The position numbers and the translations under genes are program-made. Positions 7,910-16,018 of a stretch of 64,000 nt of DNA are shown one piece after another. The DNA lies in the NCBI RefSeq assembly GCF_003713065.1, contig NZ_CP033433.1, forward strand, positions 3,473,001-3,537,000, in the 5' to 3' direction. The notes beneath the pieces were generated by a model that was given only the letters and a program-made list of their open reading frames with translations, had not been told where the DNA came from and did not search any database. The DNA is from Cohnella candidum (lineage in GTDB: Bacteria; Bacillota; Bacilli; Paenibacillales; Paenibacillaceae). How positions within the stretch are numbered: the stretch's first letter is position 1; each line of letters opens with the position of its first letter.

Positions 7910-8027
7910 GTGCCTGCGAGGTTAGCTGACGGGTTCGGGTCAAAGAGTAGCCCCGGCCGCACATGCTGCATGCGGCTTCACCCCATTCTTGGGTCCCCCG
8001 TGTCCGATAGCGGACTTCGGCTTGGAA
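7910..8027 (-). promoter_or_regulatory. c-di-AMP riboswitch (ydaO/yuaA type)
   Basis: On the minus strand the leader contains the highly conserved ydaO-yuaA elements in the right order: AAGCCGAAGTCCG, then GGGGGACCCA, GGGGTGAAGCC, a variable GC stem (GCATGCAGCATGTGC), GGGCTACTC, CCCGAACCCGTCAGCTAACC and CTCGCAGGC. This class binds cyclic di-AMP and usually turns expression off. The aptamer ends only about 22 bases before the GTG start, with the ribosome site at 7897-7904 and no separate terminator stem between. Control may therefore act on ribosome access or through a structure overlapping the aptamer; that mechanism is inferred. Confidence 0.92.
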
Positions 8028-8084
8028 TGTCTACAAGTCTAGCAGGTTTTCCGGGCCGGTTCATGCCATAAATGTTGCCAACGT

Positions 8085-8888
8085 TCAGGAAATGCGCGTC
8101 ACGAAAGGAACCGTCACCACCTCGCCGTTCCTCTGGAACTGAGCCCAAATCTTATAGATTCCAGGGGCGGGAAACCGGGTTTCGAATACGGCAACCGGCC
8201 CCGTACCCTGGCCTTCTTCGGCATGAACATGCAAGTACCGCTCCCCATCCTCCGTCAAGACCACCACGTGCCCGATCGCTCCCAAATAAGGCTCCAGATC
8301 GGTTACGGCCTTCCCCGTCGCCGCGTCGGTGATCGCGTACCGCAGTGTCACATCCTTGCCGGATGCCGGAGGATTGATCGTGAGACTGACTCGCAGTCCG
8401 TCCACGGTTCGGTCCAGGCGCTGATCCGGCGTGACGGGGACCGCCTTCGCGGTCTTACCGTCGACCGTAACCCAAGCCATCTTGTTCATGGCATCGCCGT
8501 CGGTCGGTTTGAAATCGGCGATCAACCGGTACTCGCCGCCGAACGGGAAGCGGTTTTCGATCTCGAATACGCCGTTCCCCAAATACTCGGGATGGATGTG
8601 ACGGAAATAGGATAAATCCTTGCTGACGACCATGAGGTGCAGCAGTTTCTCGTGGTTCACGTCGAAATCATCGATCGTCCCGCCGTCTTTGGCCGCGATG
8701 ACGACGCGAATCCGTTTGGTTCCGTCGTCTCCGTTGCCGTCAATCGTCCATTCCGCTTTAACGTCGTCTTCCATGAGCCTGTGGCTGACCTCGGATACCT
8801 CTTCATTTTCCCACGATGATTTCGAGCCGCACCCCGACAGCAGCAACATGGCCAACAAACCTAGCGCAAACAGGCTTCGTTTACTCAT
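8085..8888 (-). CDS. Predicted lipoprotein associated with an ABC exporter
   Basis: A 267-residue protein with a type-II signal peptide: MSKRSLFALGLLAMLLLSGC, lipobox LSGC with lipidated Cys20. After the anchor there are two beta-rich, YtkA/FixH-like segments. The first (about 55-145) contains FRHIHPEYLGNGVFEIE; the second (about 170-267) contains AIGHVVVLTEDGERYLHVHA. The HIHP and HVHA patterns could bind metal (copper is one option), but this is inference. The start overlaps the 3' end of the upstream FtsX-type permease by eight bases, so it is the third gene of an ATPase-permease-lipoprotein operon and is probably its extracytoplasmic partner. Confidence 0.75.
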   Translation of the reverse strand: MSKRSLFALGLLAMLLLSGCGSKSSWENEEVSEVSHRLMEDDVKAEWTIDGNGDDGTKRIRVVIAAKDGGTIDDFDVNHEKLLHLMVVSKDLSYFRHIHPEYLGNGVFEIENRFPFGGEYRLIADFKPTDGDAMNKMAWVTVDGKTAKAVPVTPDQRLDRTVDGLRVSLTINPPASGKDVTLRYAITDAATGKAVTDLEPYLGAIGHVVVLTEDGERYLHVHAEEGQGTGPVAVFETRFPAPGIYKIWAQFQRNGEVVTVPFVTRIS

Positions 8889-11364
8889 AGCGCAGCGCCT
8901 CGCTTAAACGGGTTTTCGAAGCTCGCGAAGCGGGAGCGAAGCTTGCGATCAAGCTGACGGCGAGGCCGAACAAGGAGATGATCGCGATAATCGTCCAGGG
9001 AACCCCGAATCGGTACGTCAAAGAACGGATTTCCATGAAAGTCGAAGTTAGGTAGACGAGCGTGATCCCGAACGCGCAGCCGATCACGGTCGCTGCCGTT
9101 CCCATGCCGAGTCCCTCCAGCAGGACCATCCGGTTCACCTGGCGCCTCGTCACGCCGACCGCGCGCATCATGCCGAGCTCGCGAACCCGCTCCATGATGT
9201 TGATCAGCAGCGTGTTGGCAATGCCGATGCCCGATATCAGGATCGAAAGGATGACCAGGAAATCGATAATGGCGAACGAGCCCGTGTAAGTTGCGCTCAT
9301 GACCGATACCCAGTCTTCCGGCCCGAACATTTCTTCGATCCGGCCGCCGAACCGATCGAAAATGTTTTCCCTTAGCTGCACCGGCGAGGCGTTCTCGTCC
9401 TTCAGGATCAAAGCGTTCCTCTCGTATTTGAGCCCAAATGCTTCCTTGAATCGATCGGTCGGGAGGAAAGCGCCGTAACCGCCGTTTTTCATCGACTCCA
9501 CGACGTCGACTACGCGGAAAGACTGCGTACCTTGAAGGGTGGCAAGCTCGATCGCCCCGCCGATTTCGCCGCCCCAAGCTTTGAATGCCATTTTATCGAG
9601 GACGATTTCATCCTTCTTCAAGCCCCGAACGAGTTCGCCCGGCGTCCGATCCGAAACCGAGAACAGCGGGAAGCGGTCGATCCACTCGGCGCCGATCCCG
9701 TATACGGGAAGCTTGCGTTTCGATCCGTCCAAGTTCCAGATGGCGGAATAAGTCGGGTACGTCTGGGCGTCCGCCACCCCTTCCACCTGCTTCAGCTGCT
9801 CCAAGTCGGTTTTCTCGATGTGGTGCAGATGGATGTCCAGGTTGCCTCCGTAGGAAGAATAAATGACGCGTTCGAACGATTGGACCAGCGCGGAATTGAG
9901 CGAGCTCATCAGCACGATCATGGCGATGCCCATGCACAGAATGATGGAAGTCATGGCCGAGCGGGTCCGGTTCCGGTTCAGGTTGCTGGCGGCGATTTGT
10001 CCGCTGAAGCCGAACAGCTTGCGGTACACCGGTCTTAGCAAGATCACGGCGCCCCTGAACAAATAGGGGAAGACGAGCACGATGCCCAGCATGAGCGGCG
10101 CGACGAGCAGCAAATGGTTGATGAAAAAGGCGGACGCGATCAGCAGAACCCCGAGAATACCCCACCACTTCCCTCGGGACTTCGGCGCAGTCCGGGTCTC
10201 CTTGAACGCCTCGATGACGCTGATCTTTCCCGCTTGCCGGATCGGGTACAAGGCAGCCGCGACAGGCATGAGCAGCCCGGCGCATACGGAAATCGCGAAT
10301 CCTTGGCCCAGGGACATGCCCCCCTCGTCGTCCGCGCCGAACACCAGGAAAATGAGCATTTTCAGCAAGTGCGCCAGTCCATAACCGAAGAGCAGACCAA
10401 ATGCGGTACCGATGACGGAAAGCAGCACGACCTCGAGCAGGACGAACGACCGCAATTGTTCCGGCGTGTAACCGATTGTCTTAAGCGCTGCGAATTCGTT
10501 TTTACGCTCTTTGATACCCACGTACATGGAATTGAAGATAATGAACGCGCTGAGCGCGATGCCGAGGAAGCCGGCCAAATACAGGGCGATGAAAAACGTA
10601 TCCGCCTCGTCGAGCGAATCGTAATCGATCAGGATGGGCTGCATGTAGACGTTGCCGTAACCTTTGACGAGCTTGTCGAGCTGCCCTTCGAGCGCGGCTT
10701 TGTCCGTTCCCGGCAAGGCTTTGACCTGGATGCCCTGGATTTTGCCTGACAACCCGAACCAATCCTGCAGAACGGGCAGCGGCACGGCAACCGACCAGGG
10801 GTGGTATTTGGCCATCATCCAGCTGCTCGGCCCCATCAGCTCCACCGTATATTTGACGATGGCGGAGATCCGGATTTCGCGGACTCCTTTATCCGTGTCG
10901 AAGGAGATCGTGTCGCCGACGCGGGCTTTCCAAACGCCTGCCGTACGGTCCGTGATGACGGCGCCGCCCTGGGTCAAACTCCCTTCGACGACTTTGAAAC
11001 CGGTGAGCGCGGTATCGAGCCGGCTATAGCCGGTCAGGTCGACGCGTTTTTGGATCGCGGATACGCCTTCTTTGTCGAGGAGCAGCTTCGTATTCTGCTT
11101 TAAGGCCGACACGGACGCCGTACCGTTTATTTGTTCGAACGAGCGGAACGTTTCCTCCGGGAAGTAAGCATCGGTCCCGCTGATCTGGAAATCCGCTTTG
11201 CCGAAAGCCTGCTGGAGATACAGGGGGAACGTCTTCTTCGCGGTTTCGACGGAAGAGATGACCGCGAAAGTCGAAGCGACGCCGATGACGATCGACAGCA
11301 TGGTCAGGAAGGTCCGAAGCTTTCTGCGCTTCAGGTTGCGCCAGGCGATTTGCCAAGGATTCAT
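8881..11364 (-). CDS. MacB/FtsX-family ABC transporter permease (two FtsX domains)
   Basis: An 827-residue membrane protein. It starts with MNPWQIAWRNLKRRKLRTFL and a first membrane helix, followed by an extracytoplasmic MacB-like domain (about 45-240). Three helices form the first FtsX domain (about 255-385). A linker helix pair and second periplasmic-like domain (about 405-690) lead to a second FtsX domain (about 690-815) containing SGIGIANTLLINIMERVRELGMMRAVGVTR. This layout is the long LolCE/YtrF-like form. It overlaps the ATPase gene by four bases (ATGA) and the lipoprotein gene by eight. Members move lipids, peptides or antibiotics by mechanotransmission; the substrate here is not evident. 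A start at GGGGAAGC-GGT-ATG is consistent. Confidence 0.9.
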   Translation of the reverse strand: MNPWQIAWRNLKRRKLRTFLTMLSIVIGVASTFAVISSVETAKKTFPLYLQQAFGKADFQISGTDAYFPEETFRSFEQINGTASVSALKQNTKLLLDKEGVSAIQKRVDLTGYSRLDTALTGFKVVEGSLTQGGAVITDRTAGVWKARVGDTISFDTDKGVREIRISAIVKYTVELMGPSSWMMAKYHPWSVAVPLPVLQDWFGLSGKIQGIQVKALPGTDKAALEGQLDKLVKGYGNVYMQPILIDYDSLDEADTFFIALYLAGFLGIALSAFIIFNSMYVGIKERKNEFAALKTIGYTPEQLRSFVLLEVVLLSVIGTAFGLLFGYGLAHLLKMLIFLVFGADDEGGMSLGQGFAISVCAGLLMPVAAALYPIRQAGKISVIEAFKETRTAPKSRGKWWGILGVLLIASAFFINHLLLVAPLMLGIVLVFPYLFRGAVILLRPVYRKLFGFSGQIAASNLNRNRTRSAMTSIILCMGIAMIVLMSSLNSALVQSFERVIYSSYGGNLDIHLHHIEKTDLEQLKQVEGVADAQTYPTYSAIWNLDGSKRKLPVYGIGAEWIDRFPLFSVSDRTPGELVRGLKKDEIVLDKMAFKAWGGEIGGAIELATLQGTQSFRVVDVVESMKNGGYGAFLPTDRFKEAFGLKYERNALILKDENASPVQLRENIFDRFGGRIEEMFGPEDWVSVMSATYTGSFAIIDFLVILSILISGIGIANTLLINIMERVRELGMMRAVGVTRRQVNRMVLLEGLGMGTAATVIGCAFGITLVYLTSTFMEIRSLTYRFGVPWTIIAIISLFGLAVSLIASFAPASRASKTRLSEALRYE

Positions 11365-12053
11365 ACCGCTTCCCCGCCTTCCAGCCCGTCTTGCGCCACT
11401 TCGCCGTCCCGGATCACGATGATGCGGTCCGCCGCCTTTGCAGCCTGACGGTCGTGCGTCACCATAACGATCGTCATTTGCTCTTCCCTGCTGAGCCTGG
11501 AGAGAAGCTGCAGAATATCGCGGCCGTTCTGGCCGTCCAGGTTGCCGGTCGGCTCATCCGCCAGGATGAGGCCCGGCTTCATCGCCAGCGCCCTGGCGAT
11601 CGCCACGCGCTGCTGCTGGCCGCCGGACAGCTGCGAAGGGAATTGGTCGCCTTTGCCCTCGAGGTTGACCTCTTTGAGGAGGCGCTGCACGGTCTTCCGG
11701 ATTTCCTCTTTCGGCGTTTTGTTCGCCGCGAGCGACAAGGCAATGTTCTCGGAGGCCGTCATCATCGGCAGCAGCTGGTAGTTCTGGAACACGAAGCCGA
11801 CCTTCGTTCTGCGGAACAGCGTCCTCTCCTTCTCGTTCAACGCGTTCAGCTTCACGCCGTCCACGACCACGTCGCCCGAGGTCGGCAGATCCAGCCCTCC
11901 GATCAGTTGCAGGAGCGTGCTCTTGCCGGAGCCGCTCGGACCCATGATCGCGACGAATTCACCTTTGCGGATGTGGATTTCGTTGTTCCTCAGCGCGGCG
12001 AAATCGCCGGACTCCATCGGGAATACTTTCGATACGTTGCGGATGTTAATCAT
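11361..12053 (-). CDS. ABC transporter ATP-binding protein (LolD/MacB type)
   Basis: A 230-residue nucleotide-binding subunit with Walker A GPSGSGKST (residues about 39-47), Q-loop FVFQNYQLLP, signature LSGGQQQR, Walker B LILADEPTGNLD and switch histidine MVTHD. The ADEPTGNLD form and length are typical of ATPases partnering FtsX-domain permeases. ATG at 12053 is preceded by GGAGGAACG. It is the first gene of the ATPase-permease-lipoprotein operon, which lies downstream of a two-component system transcribed in the same direction. That proximity suggests, but does not prove, that the kinase/regulator pair controls it. Confidence 0.93.
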   Translation of the reverse strand: MINIRNVSKVFPMESGDFAALRNNEIHIRKGEFVAIMGPSGSGKSTLLQLIGGLDLPTSGDVVVDGVKLNALNEKERTLFRRTKVGFVFQNYQLLPMMTASENIALSLAANKTPKEEIRKTVQRLLKEVNLEGKGDQFPSQLSGGQQQRVAIARALAMKPGLILADEPTGNLDGQNGRDILQLLSRLSREEQMTIVMVTHDRQAAKAADRIIVIRDGEVAQDGLEGGEAV

Positions 12054-12137
12054 CGTTCCGTTCCTCCATTGTGCGGCCCTTTAATTGGATCCGGGCGTTT
12101 ATGGAGACATCATATAACGGAAGGTTTCGGCCCAACG

Positions 12138-12221
12138 CGCAAACGATGGCGACCCGCCCGCAAACAAAGTGCCGTCTCGCGCAAAAAAATGCGGGGGCGA
12201 CGCAAAAAGTGGGCGGGAGGC
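12138..12221. repeat. Four 21-bp tandem units with helically phased A-tracts
   Basis: The motif CGCAAA recurs exactly every 21 bases at 12138, 12159, 12180 and 12201, each followed by a short A-rich then G-rich stretch (for example CGCAAAAAAATGCGGGGGCG). Two helical turns separate the A-tracts, the arrangement that gives intrinsically bent DNA. It lies 85 bases upstream of the ABC ATPase start in a 348-base spacer (12054-12401) that has no convincing gene. Confidence 0.6.
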
Positions 12222-12236
12222 GGGGGTTAGTGCAGG

Positions 12237-12360
12237 AGAGTGTGCGATTTAGCGCGGGTGGCGCGCTATTGGGGCGGGGGTGCGGTAGAGTGTGCGAGCT
12301 GATTAGTGGACGTGGGACACTATTTCGGCGGACGCACGGTGAAACGAGCTGATTAGTGGG
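12237..12360. repeat. Degenerate ~50-bp tandem repeat
   Basis: AGAGTGTGCGA occurs at 12237-12247 and again at 12287-12297. CGAGCTGATTAGTGG occurs at 12295-12309 and at 12345-12359. Both pairs are offset by exactly 50 bases. The body of the first unit (TTAG...GGTGG...CTATT...GGCGG) aligns with the second (TTAG...CGTGG...CTATT...GGCGG). These look like two to three decayed units of an intergenic repeat. The frame open across it on the minus strand is low-complexity and not protein-like. Confidence 0.6.
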
Positions 12361-12370
12361 AAGCACACAA

Positions 12371-12398
12371 AAAGCCGGCCCGAGGCCGGCTTTCTCTA
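12371..12398 (-). terminator. Terminator after the NarL-type response regulator
   Basis: Perfect 10-base stem AAAGCCGGCC / GGCCGGCTTT (12371-12380 with 12384-12393), loop CGA, immediately past the regulator stop at 12402. A-rich sequence on the plus-strand left side supplies a U-tract for minus-strand RNA. Confidence 0.85.
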
Positions 12399-12401
12399 AC
12401 A

Positions 12402-13049
12402 TCAATATAAATCCTCCGCCGGCAGAATGCCGAGGGTTTTGGCTTTCTTGATGGCTTCGACCCGCGAACCCGCGTGCAGCTTCTGGAAAATGTCCGTCAG
12501 GCCGTATTCCAGGGACCGCTGGCTGATCATGAGCGTTTTGGCGATCTCCTTGTTGCTCTTGCCTTTCGCGAGTTCCCGGAGCAGCTTTTCCTCTTCGTTC
12601 GTGATCGTCACTTTCTCTTGATCGGCTCCCCCGGACACGACGATTTCCTGCCTCCTCAGCTGCTTCAGCAGCTGCATCGGGATGATCGCCTCTTTCCTTG
12701 CCGCGAAGCGGATCGCTTGGATGAGCTGATCCCTCGTCGACGTTTTCGCGATGAAGCCGGACACGCCGGACTCCATCAGCAGATTGAAGTGCGGAGCGAT
12801 CTCGAAACCGGAATAGATCAAAATGACCGCATCGGGCACGATTTCGAGCACCTTTTTCGCCAGGTCGGCCCCATTGATGTTCGGCATGTATAAATCGAAT
12901 AAGATCACGTCGAACTTATGAAGCTTGATCAAGTCCGGCACCAAGTACACGTCGGTCTCGATCTTCACGTTCATGTCCGGCTCGGATTCGATCAACAGCT
13001 TCGTCCCTTCGACCACGGAACGGTGGTCGTCAACCAACAAAATGTCCAT
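12402..13049 (-). CDS. NarL/LuxR-type response regulator
   Basis: About 215 residues. Receiver domain residues 1-120 start MDILLVDDHRSVVEG, with the phosphoacceptor aspartate in DVILFDLYMPNING and the conserved lysine in FIAKTS. The C-terminal LuxR-type helix-turn-helix (about 148-210) contains TNEEEKLLRELAKGKSNKEI and YGLTDIFQKLHAGSR. I chose the ATG at 13049 because AAAGGTGAT lies just upstream; the frame is open from a GTG at 13058. It overlaps the end of the histidine kinase gene, an arrangement of a cognate pair. Regulated genes are unknown; the ABC exporter operon downstream is a candidate. Confidence 0.9.
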   Translation of the reverse strand: MDILLVDDHRSVVEGTKLLIESEPDMNVKIETDVYLVPDLIKLHKFDVILFDLYMPNINGADLAKKVLEIVPDAVILIYSGFEIAPHFNLLMESGVSGFIAKTSTRDQLIQAIRFAARKEAIIPMQLLKQLRRQEIVVSGGADQEKVTITNEEEKLLRELAKGKSNKEIAKTLMISQRSLEYGLTDIFQKLHAGSRVEAIKKAKTLGILPAEDLY

Positions 13050-14892
13050 ACGTATCACCTTTAAAGTCCGTATTTTCGGGAATCGAGATCTGAACGTGGA
13101 ACCCGGCTTTCGGAGAAGACCTCAGCTTCATTTCGCCGCCCAAGCTCAGCACGCGCTTTTCCATGCCGGAGATGCCCATGTGCTGGAAGGATCCCGACAG
13201 CGTCGTCAAGTCGATTCCGACTCCGTCGTCCGAATAAGAAAAATAGACGCGGCCGCCGTCCGACGACAGATTCATGTCCACCCGGGTTGCTTCAGAGTGC
13301 TTGGAGGCGTTGTTCAGCAGTTCCTGCACGATCCGATACACGCCGAGAATCTGTTCTTCGCCGAGCGCACTGTCGAACCCGTCTGCCGTAAAGCCGATTT
13401 CGTAGTTCGCGAACATCCGGGCATAGGTCAGCAGGCTTTTGACCGATTCGACGAGCCCCATTTTCAGCAGGAAAGGCGGCCGTAATTCGTTGCAGGTGAT
13501 GCGAATCTGATGGATCGCGTCCAGCAATCCCTCTTCGATGCGGACAAGCTCGCTTCGTACGGGTTCGTCGAACCCGTTGCCGGACCGAAGCGACTCCAGC
13601 TTACGGTACCAGATGATCAAATCCTGCAGCACCGAATCGTGCAGGTCGCTCGAGAGCGCGAACCGTTCTTTCTCCGATAGCTTGAAAAGCAGGCGAAGCA
13701 TCCACTTGGGCGTTTCGTTCTTCTCCACCATTTCTTCGACTTGCCGGATCAAATCCTCGATCACCAGCAGGTTGTCGTACAGGATGGTCACGTAATGCAT
13801 CGCCGTTTCCAGCCATTGCGCTTCGATGCCCGAAATCGGCTGCTTCAGCGCGATTCGCAAATAAACCGGATGCTCCTTCTGCCCGATTTTCACCCAGTGG
13901 TCGAGCGGATCCCGATCGGCAGGCTCTTGCCCCCGAGGCCGCTCTTCGATGGATGCCTCGGTGACCTGCAGGACGTCCCTCACCTCGTCCAGCAGCCGTT
14001 TCTCCAGATCGGCGACCTTCATGACGTTCGCCAGGTCGCTGGAGAAACGATTGAGGCTTTGTTGAAGGGACCTGTATCTTTCCTCGCTGTGAATGAGCTC
14101 CTGCTCTTCCCGCTTCCGCTCCGTAATATCGCGCACGAGGCCGTGTACGCCCGTCAGTTGGCCGCCCAGGATGATCGGCACCATCGTGATGTTAACGATT
14201 TTCTCGCCGTGCCGGCCCTTGTAAATCCGGCAATCGAAGTCCCGCGGCTCTTTCTGCTGCATGACTTCGAACAACACCTGGTAAACCGAGGGATGGTCTT
14301 CGTCCCAAATCAGCCCCATAAAGCACCGGTCCGTCAGCGTAGCCATCTCGATGCCGGAGATGTCCTCGAAGGCTCTGTTCGCGTTGACGAAATTCAATGC
14401 CAAATCGATCGAGAAAACGCCGGCCAGATTATTTTCGAACAGGGATTTGTATCTTTGCTCGCTTTCCTCCAGGGCCCTCTCCGTTGCTTTGCGTTTCGTG
14501 ATGTCCCGGGCGATGGCGACGACGTACTGAACCTCGCCGGCGCAGTCGAGCACGGCTTTTACCCTGGATTCTATGTAAACGGTGTGCCCTTTCGTGTGAA
14601 GGACACGGTACTCCAAATCGACGGATTCTTTCGTTCGCACGACGTCCCGATGACACTGCCGGACCCGTTCTTGGTCGTCCGGGTGAATGACGTCGAACGC
14701 ATCGATTCCCTCGTAATCCGAAGTGTAAAATCCGATCAGGCTTTCGATGGAGGGCGACACGAACCGGACGATGCCGTCGTTATCCACCAAAATGATCGCG
14801 TCCAAACTATTTTCGGCGATGATCCGGAATCGCTCTTCTTGCCCGATGCCGGGTTGAAGAGAGGTTGTCGTTTGCGCTTCCGCTTCGTTCAT
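13030..14892 (-). CDS. Soluble PAS-domain sensor histidine kinase (HisKA_3 type)
   Basis: A 620-residue kinase without evident membrane helices. Two PAS/PAC modules are clear: about 20-145 (NSLDAIILVDNDGIVRFVSP, then DITKRK) and about 145-270 (LAGVFSIDLALNFVNANRAF, then DITERK). A variable segment (275-395) precedes the dimerisation/phosphoacceptor helix SSDLHDSVLQDLI (His within DLHDS). The C-terminal HATPase domain has VQELLNNASKHSEAT, DDGVGID and GISGMEKRV. The short HisKA_3 helix matches NarL-type partners, and the gene overlaps such a regulator. A cytoplasmic redox, oxygen or ligand signal is likely but unidentified. ATG at 14892 has GAGGAGCAGGATAGG upstream. Confidence 0.9.
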   Translation of the reverse strand: MNEAEAQTTTSLQPGIGQEERFRIIAENSLDAIILVDNDGIVRFVSPSIESLIGFYTSDYEGIDAFDVIHPDDQERVRQCHRDVVRTKESVDLEYRVLHTKGHTVYIESRVKAVLDCAGEVQYVVAIARDITKRKATERALEESEQRYKSLFENNLAGVFSIDLALNFVNANRAFEDISGIEMATLTDRCFMGLIWDEDHPSVYQVLFEVMQQKEPRDFDCRIYKGRHGEKIVNITMVPIILGGQLTGVHGLVRDITERKREEQELIHSEERYRSLQQSLNRFSSDLANVMKVADLEKRLLDEVRDVLQVTEASIEERPRGQEPADRDPLDHWVKIGQKEHPVYLRIALKQPISGIEAQWLETAMHYVTILYDNLLVIEDLIRQVEEMVEKNETPKWMLRLLFKLSEKERFALSSDLHDSVLQDLIIWYRKLESLRSGNGFDEPVRSELVRIEEGLLDAIHQIRITCNELRPPFLLKMGLVESVKSLLTYARMFANYEIGFTADGFDSALGEEQILGVYRIVQELLNNASKHSEATRVDMNLSSDGGRVYFSYSDDGVGIDLTTLSGSFQHMGISGMEKRVLSLGGEMKLRSSPKAGFHVQISIPENTDFKGDTYGHFVG

Positions 14893-15076
14893 CCTATCCT
14901 GCTCCTCGGAGGGGATTGTTTGATAACATCATACCGCAATCCCGCCGTTTCCGGCGCGCAAAAAATGGGGGTAACGCCGCAATTTGCGCGCCTTCCCGCA
15001 GGAAATCCCCGCCGTCCATCGAATGTAAAGCAACAGCGGTAAAACGTCGACAACCAGAGCGAAGGAGATTCCCGCC

Positions 15077-15892
15077 ATGCATCCTAGACTAGAGCTGTAT
15101 CATCGCCACTTGGGTACGATTCAGGAGCTGTTTTTCGAAGGAGCCGCGTTGCTGCTCGCCGATACCGAAACGGTGCTGGAATCGCTGCCATCGGAGAAAA
15201 TCCACTTCAAAATTAAAGGAATGACGATCGACCGTTTCAAGGACAGCGTGTCGTACAAGGCGCTGATGACGGGGCTTCCCGTCAAAGAAGAAAGAGGGCC
15301 GGAGGCGTTCGGCTTTCCGTATTATTCGAAGGCCGTGCCGATTTTCGACGAGGACGGAAAGACAGCCGTCGGCGTCATCGCCGCGATCACGACGAACGAA
15401 ACGGTGAGCAAACTGCGCGAAGAAGCGACCCATTTGTCCGCCGTCGTGGAGGAAATGACCGCGATGACCGTCCAAATCACCGAAGGGTCGAAGGATCTGT
15501 CGGAAGAAGTGAAAGGTTTCGCCGCGGTCTCTCATTCGATGGCCGAGGATATCAAGCAAGTCCACAAAGCACTGGAATTCGTCCAGGAAATCGCCAACCA
15601 GTCCAACCTGCTCGGGCTGAACGCCGCCATTGAGGCCGCAAGGGCCGGTGAAGCCGGCAAGGGCTTTTCCGTGGTCGCGCAGGAAATTCGTAAAATGGCC
15701 GACGTGTCCAAAGAGACATCCGGGCAAATCCGGGAACTGCTGAAATCGATCCAGTCCTCGACCGACCGGTTCGGCAAGCTGGTCCAATCGATCAGCCGGA
15801 ACACCGACTCGCAAGCCGGCAGCCTGGCCGAGCTGAACAAGGCGTTCGAACAAATCGCGATGACCGCCGACAACCTGGCCAACCAAGGTTGA
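15077..15892 (+). CDS. Soluble methyl-accepting chemotaxis-type signalling protein
   Basis: A 271-residue protein with no membrane segment. An N-terminal PAS/cache-like region (about 1-115, ending in [20 protein letters not shown]) is followed by a short MCP signalling domain. The hairpin tip [21 protein letters not shown] is conserved and [15 protein letters not shown] follows. Full receptors are about 550-660 residues; this short cytoplasmic form resembles YfmS-type soluble receptors. It probably couples to CheA/CheW in response to an internal cue. RBS GAAGGAGATT lies upstream of ATG 15077; a terminator follows at 15906. The coiled-coil is short, so receptor-array membership is uncertain. 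Confidence 0.85.
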   Translation: MHPRLELYHRHLGTIQELFFEGAALLLADTETVLESLPSEKIHFKIKGMTIDRFKDSVSYKALMTGLPVKEERGPEAFGFPYYSKAVPIFDEDGKTAVGVIAAITTNETVSKLREEATHLSAVVEEMTAMTVQITEGSKDLSEEVKGFAAVSHSMAEDIKQVHKALEFVQEIANQSNLLGLNAAIEAARAGEAGKGFSVVAQEIRKMADVSKETSGQIRELLKSIQSSTDRFGKLVQSISRNTDSQAGSLAELNKAFEQIAMTADNLANQG

Positions 15893-15905
15893 TCCGTAAA
15901 CGTAC

Positions 15906-15932
15906 AAACCGCCGATGCTTCGGCGGTTTTTT
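15906..15932 (+). terminator. Terminator of the soluble receptor gene
   Basis: Stem AAACCGCCG / CGGCGGTTT with a T-run (TTTTTT) directly after, 13 bases past the stop codon. Confidence 0.9.
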
Positions 15933-16018
15933 GATTTTTCGGTTCGAAGAGCGGATACTGTTGTAAAATGGCACTGACATCGGCGTTGGCGGGAATGAAG
16001 GACGGAGGATCGGCAGCG

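Noticed and set aside
12046..12405. 119-residue open frame on the minus strand across the repeat spacer
   Set aside because: Low-complexity Pro/Cys-rich translation, no ribosome site, spans tandem repeats and a terminator.
13741..15042. 433-residue open frame opposite the PAS histidine kinase
   Set aside because: Antisense to kinase motifs; Arg/His-rich translation without family resemblance.
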